From contig JALAGS010000210.1 in the NCBI GenBank assembly GCA_022712315.1, forward strand, positions 56,625-120,624: a stretch of 64,000 bases of DNA, given 5' to 3'. Positions 18,591 to 26,400 of the stretch are shown here, piece by piece. Below the pieces are notes generated by a model, which searched no databases, was not told the origin of the DNA, and was given only the letters and a program-made list of their open reading frames with translations. The stretch's first letter is position 1. Every line of letters begins with the position of its first letter. The translations under genes and the position numbers were made by a program. Source of the DNA: Sphingobacterium sp. (GTDB lineage Bacteria > Bacteroidota > Bacteroidia > Sphingobacteriales > Sphingobacteriaceae).

Positions 18591-18709
18591 GAGGCATCTT
18601 GTTATGCCGTAGGGTGAGCGCATCAGCGACTCACTAAATACCCTTTTTAAGAAAATGTTGGGTTTGTATTCTACGTTGTGTTATAGATTATTACGATACG
18701 AGGAGGTAG
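18591..18709 (+). ncRNA. tracrRNA-like guide scaffold, module B
   Basis: Second scaffold copy. Hairpin 1: GGCAT (18593-18597) with ATGCC (18604-18608). Hairpin 2: AGGGT (18611-18615) with ACCCT (18640-18644), nested around GTGAG and CTCAC. Anti-repeat-like segment GTTGGGTTTGTATTCTAC at 18657-18674. It is preceded by AATTTTCAAAATTATATTGAGG, in two parts shared with module C, so the duplicated unit includes upstream sequence and perhaps a promoter. Confidence 0.75.
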
Positions 18710-19066
18710 GACGTTAAGATCTCAAGATTTCGGTATAACAACAGCAAATTTTCGTTGAGGCCAAACTTTTTAGATGTTGATGATCTCAAAATGTAGGGTA
18801 TATACAATAATGCTCTATTCAAGCGTTCACAACTTAAGATGTTGACGATCTCAAAATGTAAGTTTTACACAACATCGTAGCATATACAAACGATTCACAA
18901 AAGTTGTTAATAATATCGAAATGTAGGGTATATGAAGCCGGTGCTGATCATTGTAATGCCGCAAAAATGATGTGGATGGAACCAAAAAGTAGGGTATTGA
19001 CAATTATATTTGTTTTGCGATAACCACGGTTGTTGATAATCTTAGAATATAGGGTAAATATGTAAC
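18710..19066 (+). CRISPR. Guide array B: six repeats in various stages of decay
   Basis: Repeats at 18710-18742, 18773-18808, 18838-18873, 18903-18938, 18969-19004 and 19029-19066. Spacers are 30, 30-or-fewer, 29, 30 and 24 nt long, in order: 18743-18772 (30), 18809-18837 (29), 18874-18902 (29), 18939-18968 (30), 19005-19028 (24). The core ATGTAGGGTAT is kept in most copies, while the ends drift, especially in the last three. The spacer 18811-18837 is nearly identical to spacer 3 of array C. No cas1 or cas2 gene is nearby. Confidence 0.8.
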
Positions 19067-19125
19067 TAACTCATGGGCTACTACTGTTTTTTTAAGAGAT
19101 ATTAGAGTTTTCAAAATTATATATT

Positions 19126-19246
19126 GAGGCATTTTGTTATGCCGTAGGGTGAGCGTAAAAGAGACTCACTAAATACCCTTTTTAAGAAAATGTTGGGTTA
19201 TATCCTACGCTATGTTCTTGATTATTATTGCGATACTAGGAGGTAG
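19126..19246 (+). ncRNA. tracrRNA-like guide scaffold, module C (best preserved)
   Basis: Hairpin 1: GGCAT (19128-19132) with ATGCC (19139-19143). Hairpin 2: AGGGT (19146-19150) with ACCCT (19175-19179), nested around GTGAG and CTCAC, followed by TTTTT. Anti-repeat GTTGGGTTATATCCTAC (about 19192-19208) pairs with the repeat 3' half GTAGGGTATACACAAC (19267-19282): all but one position pair, with one bulged T and one G-U. A ~38-nt linker with ACTAGGAGGTAGG joins the two. The scaffold and the first repeat are on one strand in one stretch, so one transcript could fold as a natural single guide RNA, as engineered Cas12f sgRNAs do. Confidence 0.82.
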
Positions 19247-19599
19247 GATGTTAACGATCTCAAAATGTAGGGTATACACAACTTGTTCCAGTCACTATTC
19301 TTACAATTCGCAGATGTTAACGATCTCAAAATGTAGGGTATACACAACGACTAGGTTTTCCCGATCGATGTTAACGATCTCAAAATGTAGGGTATACACA
19401 ACTGCTCTATTCAAGCGTTCAAAACTTAAGATGTTGATGATCTCAAAAAAATTAGGCTATATGCAACTATTGCAGAATAATACCTATTCTTTAAGCAGAT
19501 GTTTAGTGATCTAAATTAAAGGGTATACACAACTGGGCGTTTTCATGCATCGCTGTATTAGCTGTTGTTGACCACATAACATAGGGGGTATACATAATA
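19247..19599 (+). CRISPR. Guide array C: three identical and three diverged 36-nt repeats
   Basis: Repeats 1-3 (19247-19282, 19313-19348, 19367-19402) are identical, beginning GATGTTAACGATCTC and ending GTAGGGTATACACAAC. Repeats 4 (19430-19467), 5 (19498-19533) and 6 (19564-19599) are progressively degenerate, as expected for the trailer end of a CRISPR array. Spacers: 19283-19312 (30 nt), 19349-19366 (only 18 nt), 19403-19429 (27), 19468-19497 (30), 19534-19563 (30). The repeat ends in ACAAC like type V-F repeats. The array reads toward the sigma factor gene that starts 210 nt later. Confidence 0.85.
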
Positions 19600-19728
19600 A
19601 CGAGTTATGAAGAAATAATCGGATAGAGTGCTATAGCATAGCCACCATAGCTATTTTAGCCTTTATAACTTTAATATCCAATTCAATACCAATAAGTTTT
19701 TATAACCAAATAACAATTTGCACCCACC

Positions 19729-19770
19729 CAGCTTCGGTTTCCGACAGATCTTTCCGATTTGCCGAAGCTG
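19729..19770. promoter_or_regulatory. Inverted repeat upstream of the sigma factor gene
   Basis: Perfect 9-bp arms CAGCTTCGG (19729-19737) and CCGAAGCTG (19762-19770) separated by 24 nt, 40 nt before the sigma factor start. It could be an operator or a leader hairpin. No consensus TAnnTTTG box is seen in 19600-19809, which holds nothing else I can name. Confidence 0.5.
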
Positions 19771-19809
19771 CGGTAAGTGATTTTCGTGTGCTAACCATAA
19801 AAACGAATT

Positions 19810-20622
19810 ATGAAACTACTTTTACTAAACAAGGACATTAAAACGGCCATTGAACACCTGCACAAGGGGCACGAAAAAGGACTTAAATTTTTCTACCAGA
19901 AATTTTATGAACACTTCCTTTTTCGCGCCCGCCGTGCAACCGATGATGAATGTGCGGGCGAAAGTATCGCCCAAGAGGCTTTTCTCCGTCTTTGGCTGTT
20001 CCGCGAAAATGTGAATTCCGAAACTGAAGTTTTCGACTTCCTGAAAATTCAGGTGAAGTCTGCCATTCAGGCTTTTTATCAAAAATCTCGCAATAGATTC
20101 CATCGAAGTTTACTCCGCCTCGACAGCATCGAGGACTATCAGGAGTTTATGCTGGGCTATGAACTGGAAGAAGAAAGCGAAGAAGATGTGCTCTATATCG
20201 AGCAACTGGAATTGGAAAAGAAAAAGAAAATGGATCAGCTCAATGCCATTCTACCTAACCTCAACAACGATCAACAGCTCTTTATTCGCCTGTGCCTCAA
20301 ATATAGTTTTAACTATGAACGTATCGCTTACTATATGGGGAATATCTCTGATTATGAGGTTAGCCTGCAAATAGAGAAAACAATCGAATACCTGCGTTCC
20401 ATCATTCATAGTGAAGAGAAAATGCAGCTCATGGCCAAACCTGTTGAATTTAAATTAAATGGCGAAATGACCGAAGAAGAAGCGGAAGTCTTCCGCATGC
20501 GCTATGAGTTGCAGTATTCCTTCGACAAGATTTCTGAAGCTTTACAATTGGATGGGGGACAGGTGCGCACTTTATTTATTAATGCACATGCAAAAATTAA
20601 ATCTGCTAAGAAAACAGCATAA
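19810..20622 (+). CDS. ECF-type sigma factor paired with dCas12f; two region-4-like segments
   Basis: A 270-residue sigma-70 family protein that should bring RNA polymerase to DNA. Residues ~20-95 look like sigma region 2 of ECF factors (GLKFFYQKFYEHFLFRARR, ESIAQEAFLRLWLFRENV, VFDFLKIQVKSAIQAFYQKSRNR). After an acidic linker (ELEEESEEDVLYIEQLELEKKKK) there is a first region-4-like helical segment (LNAILPNLNNDQQLFIRLCLKYSFNYERIAYYMG, ~144-178) and then a second one (MTEEEAEVFRMRYELQYSFDKISEALQLDGGQVRTLFINAHAKI, written in family order, ~220-262). ECF factors normally have one region 4 and about 190 residues. It is followed after 16 nt by the dCas12f-like gene. No anti-sigma factor is adjacent, which fits control by the guide partner instead. 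Function as RNA-guided sigma is inferred. Confidence 0.82.
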   Translation: MKLLLLNKDIKTAIEHLHKGHEKGLKFFYQKFYEHFLFRARRATDDECAGESIAQEAFLRLWLFRENVNSETEVFDFLKIQVKSAIQAFYQKSRNRFHRSLLRLDSIEDYQEFMLGYELEEESEEDVLYIEQLELEKKKKMDQLNAILPNLNNDQQLFIRLCLKYSFNYERIAYYMGNISDYEVSLQIEKTIEYLRSIIHSEEKMQLMAKPVEFKLNGEMTEEEAEVFRMRYELQYSFDKISEALQLDGGQVRTLFINAHAKIKSAKKTA

Positions 20623-20638
20623 CTAAACATAAAAAGAT

Positions 20639-21733
20639 ATGGCAGCTGATACAATGGTATTGACCCGCAAAATACAGGTTTTTGTGGATTGTGACGATAA
20701 AGAAAAACGATCGGAATATTTTAAACAACTCTTCGAATGGCAGGATCTTGTTTTCCGCGGTGCCAATATGGTCATCACCCATCAATATGTACAGGAAAAT
20801 CTGAAAGATCTGATTTATCTACAAGAAGATGTGAAAATCAAACTGGCCGATCAGGCAAAAGACCCGGAAGGTGTATTGAATACTTCACGGATGAATACAA
20901 CTTATCGCCTGCTGTCCAGCTATTTTAAGGGACGAATTCCCACAGATATTCTATCCCAGATAAACACGGCTTTAATCAAATATTTTCAGGCAGATCGTCT
21001 CTCATACTGGAAGGGTGAAAAATCACTCCGCAATTATAAAAAGGATATGCCTATTCCCTTTTCCGGTAAACAAATTAATTTGAGTAAAGATGAGAATAAT
21101 AGAGATTTTAAATTCACACTATTCAAAATACCTTTTCGAACATACCTCGGTAAAGACCGATCAGATAAAAGGGTGCTGCTCCAACGTGCACTTGTTGGGC
21201 AGATCAAAATCTGTAGCAGCTCACTCAAAATTGTTAAAGGTAAAATCTTTCTGCTGTTGGCTCTGGAACTTCCCAAAAAGATCCAAGAATTGAAAGATAA
21301 CATTATCGCCGAAGCTTCGCTTTCTATTGAACACCCCATAGGAGTATCCATCGGTAAGGAGTCCTTTCAGATCGGCAATAAGGAAGAATTTACTTACCGC
21401 CGTATGGCTATCCAAGCAGCACGGCATCGGTTGCAAAAAGCAGCAGCATTTGACAAAGGAGGCCGTGGCCGTAAGCGCAAAATGAAAAGCTTGGAACACT
21501 ACAATGAAAAGGAGAAAAATTATGTAGATACCAAGCTTCACCTCTATAGCCGCAGGTTAATAGAGCTTTGTGTGAAAGCACAAGCGGGTACACTCTTACT
21601 GGTCAACCAATCCAATAAGGAAGAAATTGCCAAAGGTGATGAATTCCTTTTACGAAATTGGAGTTACTATGGTCTTATCGAAAAAATTAAATATAAAGCG
21701 AAGATGGTCGGCATTAACATTATTATCGAATAA
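20639..21733 (+). CDS. Nuclease-dead Cas12f/TnpB-like protein (dCas12f)
   Basis: A 364-residue relative of TnpB and Cas12f. The C-terminal half keeps the RuvC fold landmarks: HPIGVSIGKES (residues 232-242, motif I), the bridge-helix-like RRMAIQAARHRLQKAA and GGRGRKRKMKSLEHYNEKEKNYVDTKLH, the strand TLLLVNQSNKEE (motif II, ~318-329), and RNWSYYGLIEKIKYKAKMVGINI (339-361), which is very typical of TnpB/Cas12. The motif I Asp is Ser237, the motif II Glu is replaced (Asn323/Gln324), and the protein ends right after GINIIIE, so the zinc ribbon and motif III Asp are missing. It should bind guide RNA and DNA but not cut. Operon partner of the upstream sigma factor. A plain decayed TnpB is unlikely: no tnpA, no transposon ends, intact frame, and matching guide arrays. 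Confidence 0.85.
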   Translation: MAADTMVLTRKIQVFVDCDDKEKRSEYFKQLFEWQDLVFRGANMVITHQYVQENLKDLIYLQEDVKIKLADQAKDPEGVLNTSRMNTTYRLLSSYFKGRIPTDILSQINTALIKYFQADRLSYWKGEKSLRNYKKDMPIPFSGKQINLSKDENNRDFKFTLFKIPFRTYLGKDRSDKRVLLQRALVGQIKICSSSLKIVKGKIFLLLALELPKKIQELKDNIIAEASLSIEHPIGVSIGKESFQIGNKEEFTYRRMAIQAARHRLQKAAAFDKGGRGRKRKMKSLEHYNEKEKNYVDTKLHLYSRRLIELCVKAQAGTLLLVNQSNKEEIAKGDEFLLRNWSYYGLIEKIKYKAKMVGINIIIE

Positions 21734-21734
21734 T

Positions 21735-22700
21735 TTACTGCAATTTTTCTCCCCGGTAAAACTTAGAATAGGCATCCCGTGCATAGCCATTGTCTAAATA
21801 CTCAAAAGTGATAGCACCTGCTCCCTTTAGCTCCTGGCCGCGATAGAAAACTGTCCAGGAGTCTTTTGCATACCCGCCCCCAAGTGCCTTAAATGTTGAT
21901 GCCGAAGCACCCTTAACTTTTACACCTTGATAGTAGACTGCCCAGGGATCTGCCGCATAGCCATTTCCGATTAATTTAAACGCGTTGGGGCTGCCGCCCT
22001 CAACTTTCACCCCGCGATAAAAAAGATTCCAAGCATCTTTCGCGTAACCATCCTCCACGTATTCAAATGTGGAAGCAGATGCATCTGCTAGCTTCTGATT
22101 TTTGTAATAAACAGACCAGTTGTCTTTGGAGTATTGACCTCCAAGGGGTTGTGTGGTAGGGCCAGCAAATCTATTGTTCTTCTCGCCTCTATAATAGCTC
22201 GACCAATTATCTTTGGCATAACCACGACCTAGGTTTTCAAAACTTGAGGCGCTGGCTCCACTGATTTCTTTGCCTAGATAATAGACTTTCCAGCTGTCTT
22301 TACTGTAGCCATTCCCCAATATCTTGAATGAGGAGGCTGTTGCATTGGATAGCAATCTGCCATAAAAATAAACTTTCCAGGCATCACTGGCATAACCGTC
22401 TCCCAGCGACTGGAAAGTAGAAGGACTTGCATCAGTTACAGCTACTCCTCGAAAATAGACTTTCCAGGTATCTTTTGCATAACCTTCACCTAAGAATTGA
22501 AAAGAACCGGCATTAGCGTTGGCAATTTCTTTACCACGATAGTAAATGCGACCGCCAATTTTGGCATAGCCATCTCCCAACTGGTCTTGATGGATATAGG
22601 AACTGCTATTTTCGTATTTGCTATGATCAGCATAGTCATTGCTGGTAGAGCCAAGCAGAAGAAGGGCGAGCATGGTTTTGAAAGAAACAGCTAGTATCAT
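21735..22700 (-). CDS. DKNYY-family repeat protein, secreted
   Basis: A 321-residue protein made almost only of ten tandem ~29-residue repeats with the pattern GYAKDxWxVYYRG, then a variable stretch, then ASASTFxxLG. The repeats start near residue 43. The Asp-x-Trp/Tyr-Tyr pattern is that of DKNYY proteins, a family of unknown function with many membrane-associated or secreted members. The N-terminus (MILAVSFKTMLALLLLGSTS) looks like a signal peptide. It converges with the dCas12f gene, with a single base between stop codons, and no terminator separates them. Repeat 5 and 6 are the most diverged. No enzymatic residues are recognisable. Confidence 0.85.
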   Translation of the reverse strand: MILAVSFKTMLALLLLGSTSNDYADHSKYENSSSYIHQDQLGDGYAKIGGRIYYRGKEIANANAGSFQFLGEGYAKDTWKVYFRGVAVTDASPSTFQSLGDGYASDAWKVYFYGRLLSNATASSFKILGNGYSKDSWKVYYLGKEISGASASSFENLGRGYAKDNWSSYYRGEKNNRFAGPTTQPLGGQYSKDNWSVYYKNQKLADASASTFEYVEDGYAKDAWNLFYRGVKVEGGSPNAFKLIGNGYAADPWAVYYQGVKVKGASASTFKALGGGYAKDSWTVFYRGQELKGAGAITFEYLDNGYARDAYSKFYRGEKLQ

Positions 22701-22895
22701 ATCGCGTTTGGACTAAAGTGAAATGTAGGCATTCTTACTAGTGAATGCTGTTAATGAGACCGCAATATAAGGGTAAAAGTTTAGTTGCCTATTGATACAA
22801 ATAAAAAATACCTGTCATGTCATATCCAAGTCAATGAAATGCTGTATATGCTCCTTAATTTGGAATAGCAATTTTTTTTTTGTATATTGCTGGTT

Positions 22896-23201
22896 ATGAG
22901 TTTTAAAGAAAAATTAGAGAACTGGCGCACGTCAATCAATCGCGCCGGTAGTGGTGAGGAATTGTATATTTTGCTTTTGAACTACAAAAAGTTTATCAAC
23001 AAAAATTGGGTGGACGATTTTGGCGATCCGGGCAACTGGAAATCCGAATTAAATCAGGTCATCAGCAAAGTAAGAAACAAGGTGGATGTAGCAGATATCC
23101 GGAAATGTCAGGACTTATCGTCCTACCAGGATGATGCCCGTCAGACGGCACATTCACTCAATCATACCTTAAAATATCATCACTCGTTGACAAAAGGGTA
23201 G
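22896..23201 (+). CDS. Small conserved-looking hypothetical protein (101 aa)
   Basis: A short, charged cytoplasmic protein (MSFKEKLENWRTSINRAGSG at the start) with no signal peptide or membrane segment and no motif I recognise. I prefer the ATG at 22896 to the TTG at 22887. Support for a real gene comes from sensible composition, a tight terminator overlapping its stop codon, and placement in its own transcription unit. The preceding 22701-22895 spacer holds the inverted repeat GCATTC (22729-22734) / GAATGC (22743-22748). Confidence 0.6.
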   Translation: MSFKEKLENWRTSINRAGSGEELYILLLNYKKFINKNWVDDFGDPGNWKSELNQVISKVRNKVDVADIRKCQDLSSYQDDARQTAHSLNHTLKYHHSLTKG

Positions 23202-23220
23202 GCTAGGCCTACCTTTTTTT
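23197..23220 (+). terminator. Intrinsic terminator overlapping the small gene stop codon
   Basis: A 7-bp GC-rich stem, GGTAGGC and GCCTACC with a TAG-type 3-nt loop, is followed by seven T. The stop codon lies inside the left arm. Confidence 0.85.
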
Positions 23221-23248
23221 GTTTGAAAGAAATTACAATACAATTGGA

Positions 23249-23288
23249 TAGAGCTGTTATACATCAAGATAACAGCTCTATTTTTTTT
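23249..23288 (+). terminator. Second strong intrinsic terminator before PUL 2
   Basis: A perfect 12-bp stem (TAGAGCTGTTAT and ATAACAGCTCTA) with an 8-nt loop followed by eight T. It lies 29 nt after the previous terminator and insulates PUL 2 from upstream transcription. It could also act as an attenuator if the susC promoter is further upstream. Confidence 0.9.
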
Positions 23289-23465
23289 ATACCGGATTGG
23301 ATAACTGATATTTAGTCCCCGTGCTAAACGTGCACTACCCCTGCTTATTGAAAAAAATATTTGTACATGTCAGAAAATGTTTTTACTATTGTATAGTAGT
23401 ATAGAATAGTATAGATTACTAGGCTGTGCTAGAAAAAAATAACCAATCTATAAGAAGACCAATTT
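23289..23465 (+). promoter_or_regulatory. Control region of the PUL 2 susC gene
   Basis: No clear TAnnTTTG promoter is seen. There is a small inverted repeat TACTAT-TGT-ATAGTA (23384-23398) followed by repeated AGTATAG units, and the 17-mer AAAAATAACCAATCTAT (23435-23451) shared with the PUL 1 susC leader (9840-9856). This could be where an alternative sigma factor or a guided sigma acts; inference only. Confidence 0.4.
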
Positions 23466-26400
23466 ATGATCTACCACATGTATTACCGAATCTGTAAATG
23501 GCAGCGATGTAGTCTTGTCTTCCTTTTTCTTCTGCTGGCTGGCTTTGCCAACGCACAGTCCAAATCATTTGAATTAAGAGGAGTTGTATTAGATAGTGTC
23601 GGACATTTACCCATTTCCAATGTTACAATCGCTTTCGTGGGAAAAAGCGCTGTTGTATCAACGGATGCACAGGGACAGTTCCTGATCAAAGATGTACACC
23701 TCAATGATCAGCTTGTCCTCACTTCGGTCGGATTCGACCGCAAGACTGTTCAGGTCACCAGCACCAACCGGATGACCATCTTTCTGTCCTCATCAAGTTC
23801 AAATCTGGATGAAGTGACGGTTGTCGCCTACGGCACACAGAAGAAAACAAGTATGGTAGCCTCGATCACCTCGATCAATCCAAAAGAAATTAAAGGGCCT
23901 ACATCCAACCTGACGACCATGCTGGCCGGTCGGGTAGCTGGACTGATTGCCTATCAGCGAAGTGGCGAGCCCGGAAATGATAATGCCTCTTTCTTTATCC
24001 GCGGTGTGGGGACCTTTGGTGCCGGAAAGAAAGATCCCTTGATCCTCATTGATGGGATGGAATCCAATACAACAGCTTTGGCCAGGCTCCAACCTGACGA
24101 TATTGCTGGTTTTTCGGTGCTGAAAGATGCGGCCGCCTCTGCATTATATGGTGCAAGAGGTGCAAATGGTGTCGTGTTGGTCAATACCAAAAGTGGTATC
24201 GTGGGAAAAGCAAAATTTAATGCGCGTTTCGAAAACTCCATTTCCACCAATACCCGGAATTTTCAATTTGCCGATAACATTACCTATATGAACCTGGCAA
24301 ATGAAGCGGTATTGACACGCAATCCCAAAGGGGCTTTGCCTTATGATCAGAATAAGATCGATCATACCGCGAGGGGGGACGATCCGCTGCTTTATCCCAA
24401 TAATAACTGGATCGACCAATTAATTAAAGACTATACCAACAACCAGCGTTTCAATTTCAATGTAACTGGTGGTGGAAACTTGGCGCAATATTATGTTGCA
24501 GGTACGTTCAACAACGATAAGGGAATTTTGAAATCGGAAAGCGGCAATAATTTTGACAATAACATCAACCTCAAAAATTATTCGATACGTTCGAATATCA
24601 CCTTAAATGTAACGCCGACAACAATAGGAATTATCCGTACTTCGGCTCAATTTGATGATTATAAAGGACCTATCGGTGGTTATGATGACTGGGGAAATCT
24701 GATCAATGGTGGTCAGCGGGTATTCAAAGAAGCGATCTGGTCCAACCCAGTGATGTTTCCGGCGGTTTATCCGGCTTCTTACGCACCGTTTACAACGCAT
24801 CCGCTCTTCGGAAATAGCTTTATACCGACCACAAAGACTTTGTATAATAACCCTTATGCCAAGATGGTCAATGGTTTTCAGGAATATAACAGTTCGACAG
24901 TAAACGTACAATTGGAACTGAAACAGAACTTTGATTTTATTACAAAAGGTTTGTCGGCGCGTTTAATGGCTTACACACAACGTTATTCTTATTTTTCGGT
25001 CAGAAGAAGCTTTCAACCTTTTTACTATAATCTGCTGAAAATACCAGGTACCAACAATACTGTACTGAGCTTGCTGAATGAAAACGAAGGGACAGAATAC
25101 CTGGACTATAGTCAGGGCGATAGAATACAGAACACAACGACCTACGGCGAATTTGCGGTCAATTATAACCGGACCATCGGAAAAGATCATGATATCACGG
25201 GTATGTTGATCGGTATCATGCGCAATTATCAGACGGCAAATGGGGGCAATTTACAGGCCTCTCTGCCAGCACGTAATATCGGTGTGTCCGGACGGGCTAC
25301 TTATGCCTATAAAAATAAATATCTTTTTGAAGCAAACTTTGGTTACAACGGTTCAGAACGTTTTTCTAAAGATAAACGATTTGGTTTTTTCCCCTCTTTT
25401 GGGGTAGGCTGGAACCTCCAGGAAGAGAAAATGTTTGAGTTTATTACGCCAGTGGTATCTCGTTTAAAACTACGTGCAACCTATGGTTTGGTGGGTAACG
25501 ATCAGATCGGTAACGACCGTGACCGCTTTTTCTATTTATCGCAGGTCAATCCCAACGATCCTGGGAAAGGTTTTTCTTGGGGGAACCTTTGGGATTACTA
25601 TAGACCAGGCTACTCGATCTCGCGCTATGCCAATCCAAATATTACCTGGGAGCGCGCCAAAACATTTGATGCAGGTTTTGATCTAAACCTCAAAAATGGA
25701 TTGGGTGTTGTCTTTGATTACTACAACTCCAAACGTAGCGATATCTTAATGGTGCGCTCGACTATTCCTACTACTGCTGGTTTTCAGGCCGATATTCAAT
25801 CCAATATGGGAAAGGCAGAAAGTAAGGGCTTTGACCTGGCCTTGGATTACAACAAGTCTTTCGCAAACACCTGGTGGACTCAGCTTCGTGGAAATATGAC
25901 CTATGCGACAAATCGCTTATTGACCAATGAGGAGCCTAACTATCCGGCAAATTTGTCTTACCTGACGCATCTGGGTTATCCGCTTAAACAGCAATATGGT
26001 TTGATCGCCGAACGCTTATTTGTGGATGACATCGAAGCCGATAACTCACCATTGCAAAATTTTGGTGGTGCATTGAAGACCATGGGCGGCGATATCAAAT
26101 ACCGCGACATTAACGGCGATGGCAAAATAACTGATCTGGACAAAGTGCCTATCGGTTTTCCTACTGATCCTGAAATTATCTACGGTATGGGATTTACCGT
26201 TGGGTTTAAAGGCTTTGATGTCAGTGCCTTCTTACAGGGATCTGCACGTTCATCGTTTTTTATCAATCCGGGCAATATCACGCCTTTTGCCATCAATGGT
26301 CCTTATCAGAATGGTCTGTTAAAACAGGTGGCTGATAGTCACTGGTCTGAAGATAATCAGGATATCCGTGCGTTCTGGCCTCGGCTGACAGATGGATTTA

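Noticed and set aside
18388..18597. 69-residue open frame on the minus strand
   Set aside because: It overlaps array A and the module B scaffold in antisense and shows no protein-like features.
18700..18710. AGGAGGTA as a ribosome binding site before the repeats
   Set aside because: It recurs in the linker of all three RNA modules with no start codon leading to a real gene; it is better explained as part of the guide scaffold.
19212..19514. 100-residue open frame on the plus strand with three MLTISKCRVYTT repeats
   Set aside because: It is the translation of the 36-nt CRISPR-like repeats and spacers of array C; the peptide repeats only mirror the DNA repeats.
20639..21733. Ordinary IS605/IS607-type transposon TnpB
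   Set aside because: No tnpA, no transposon ends, catalytic residues missing, sigma factor operon partner and repeat arrays with spacers instead of a right-end omega RNA.
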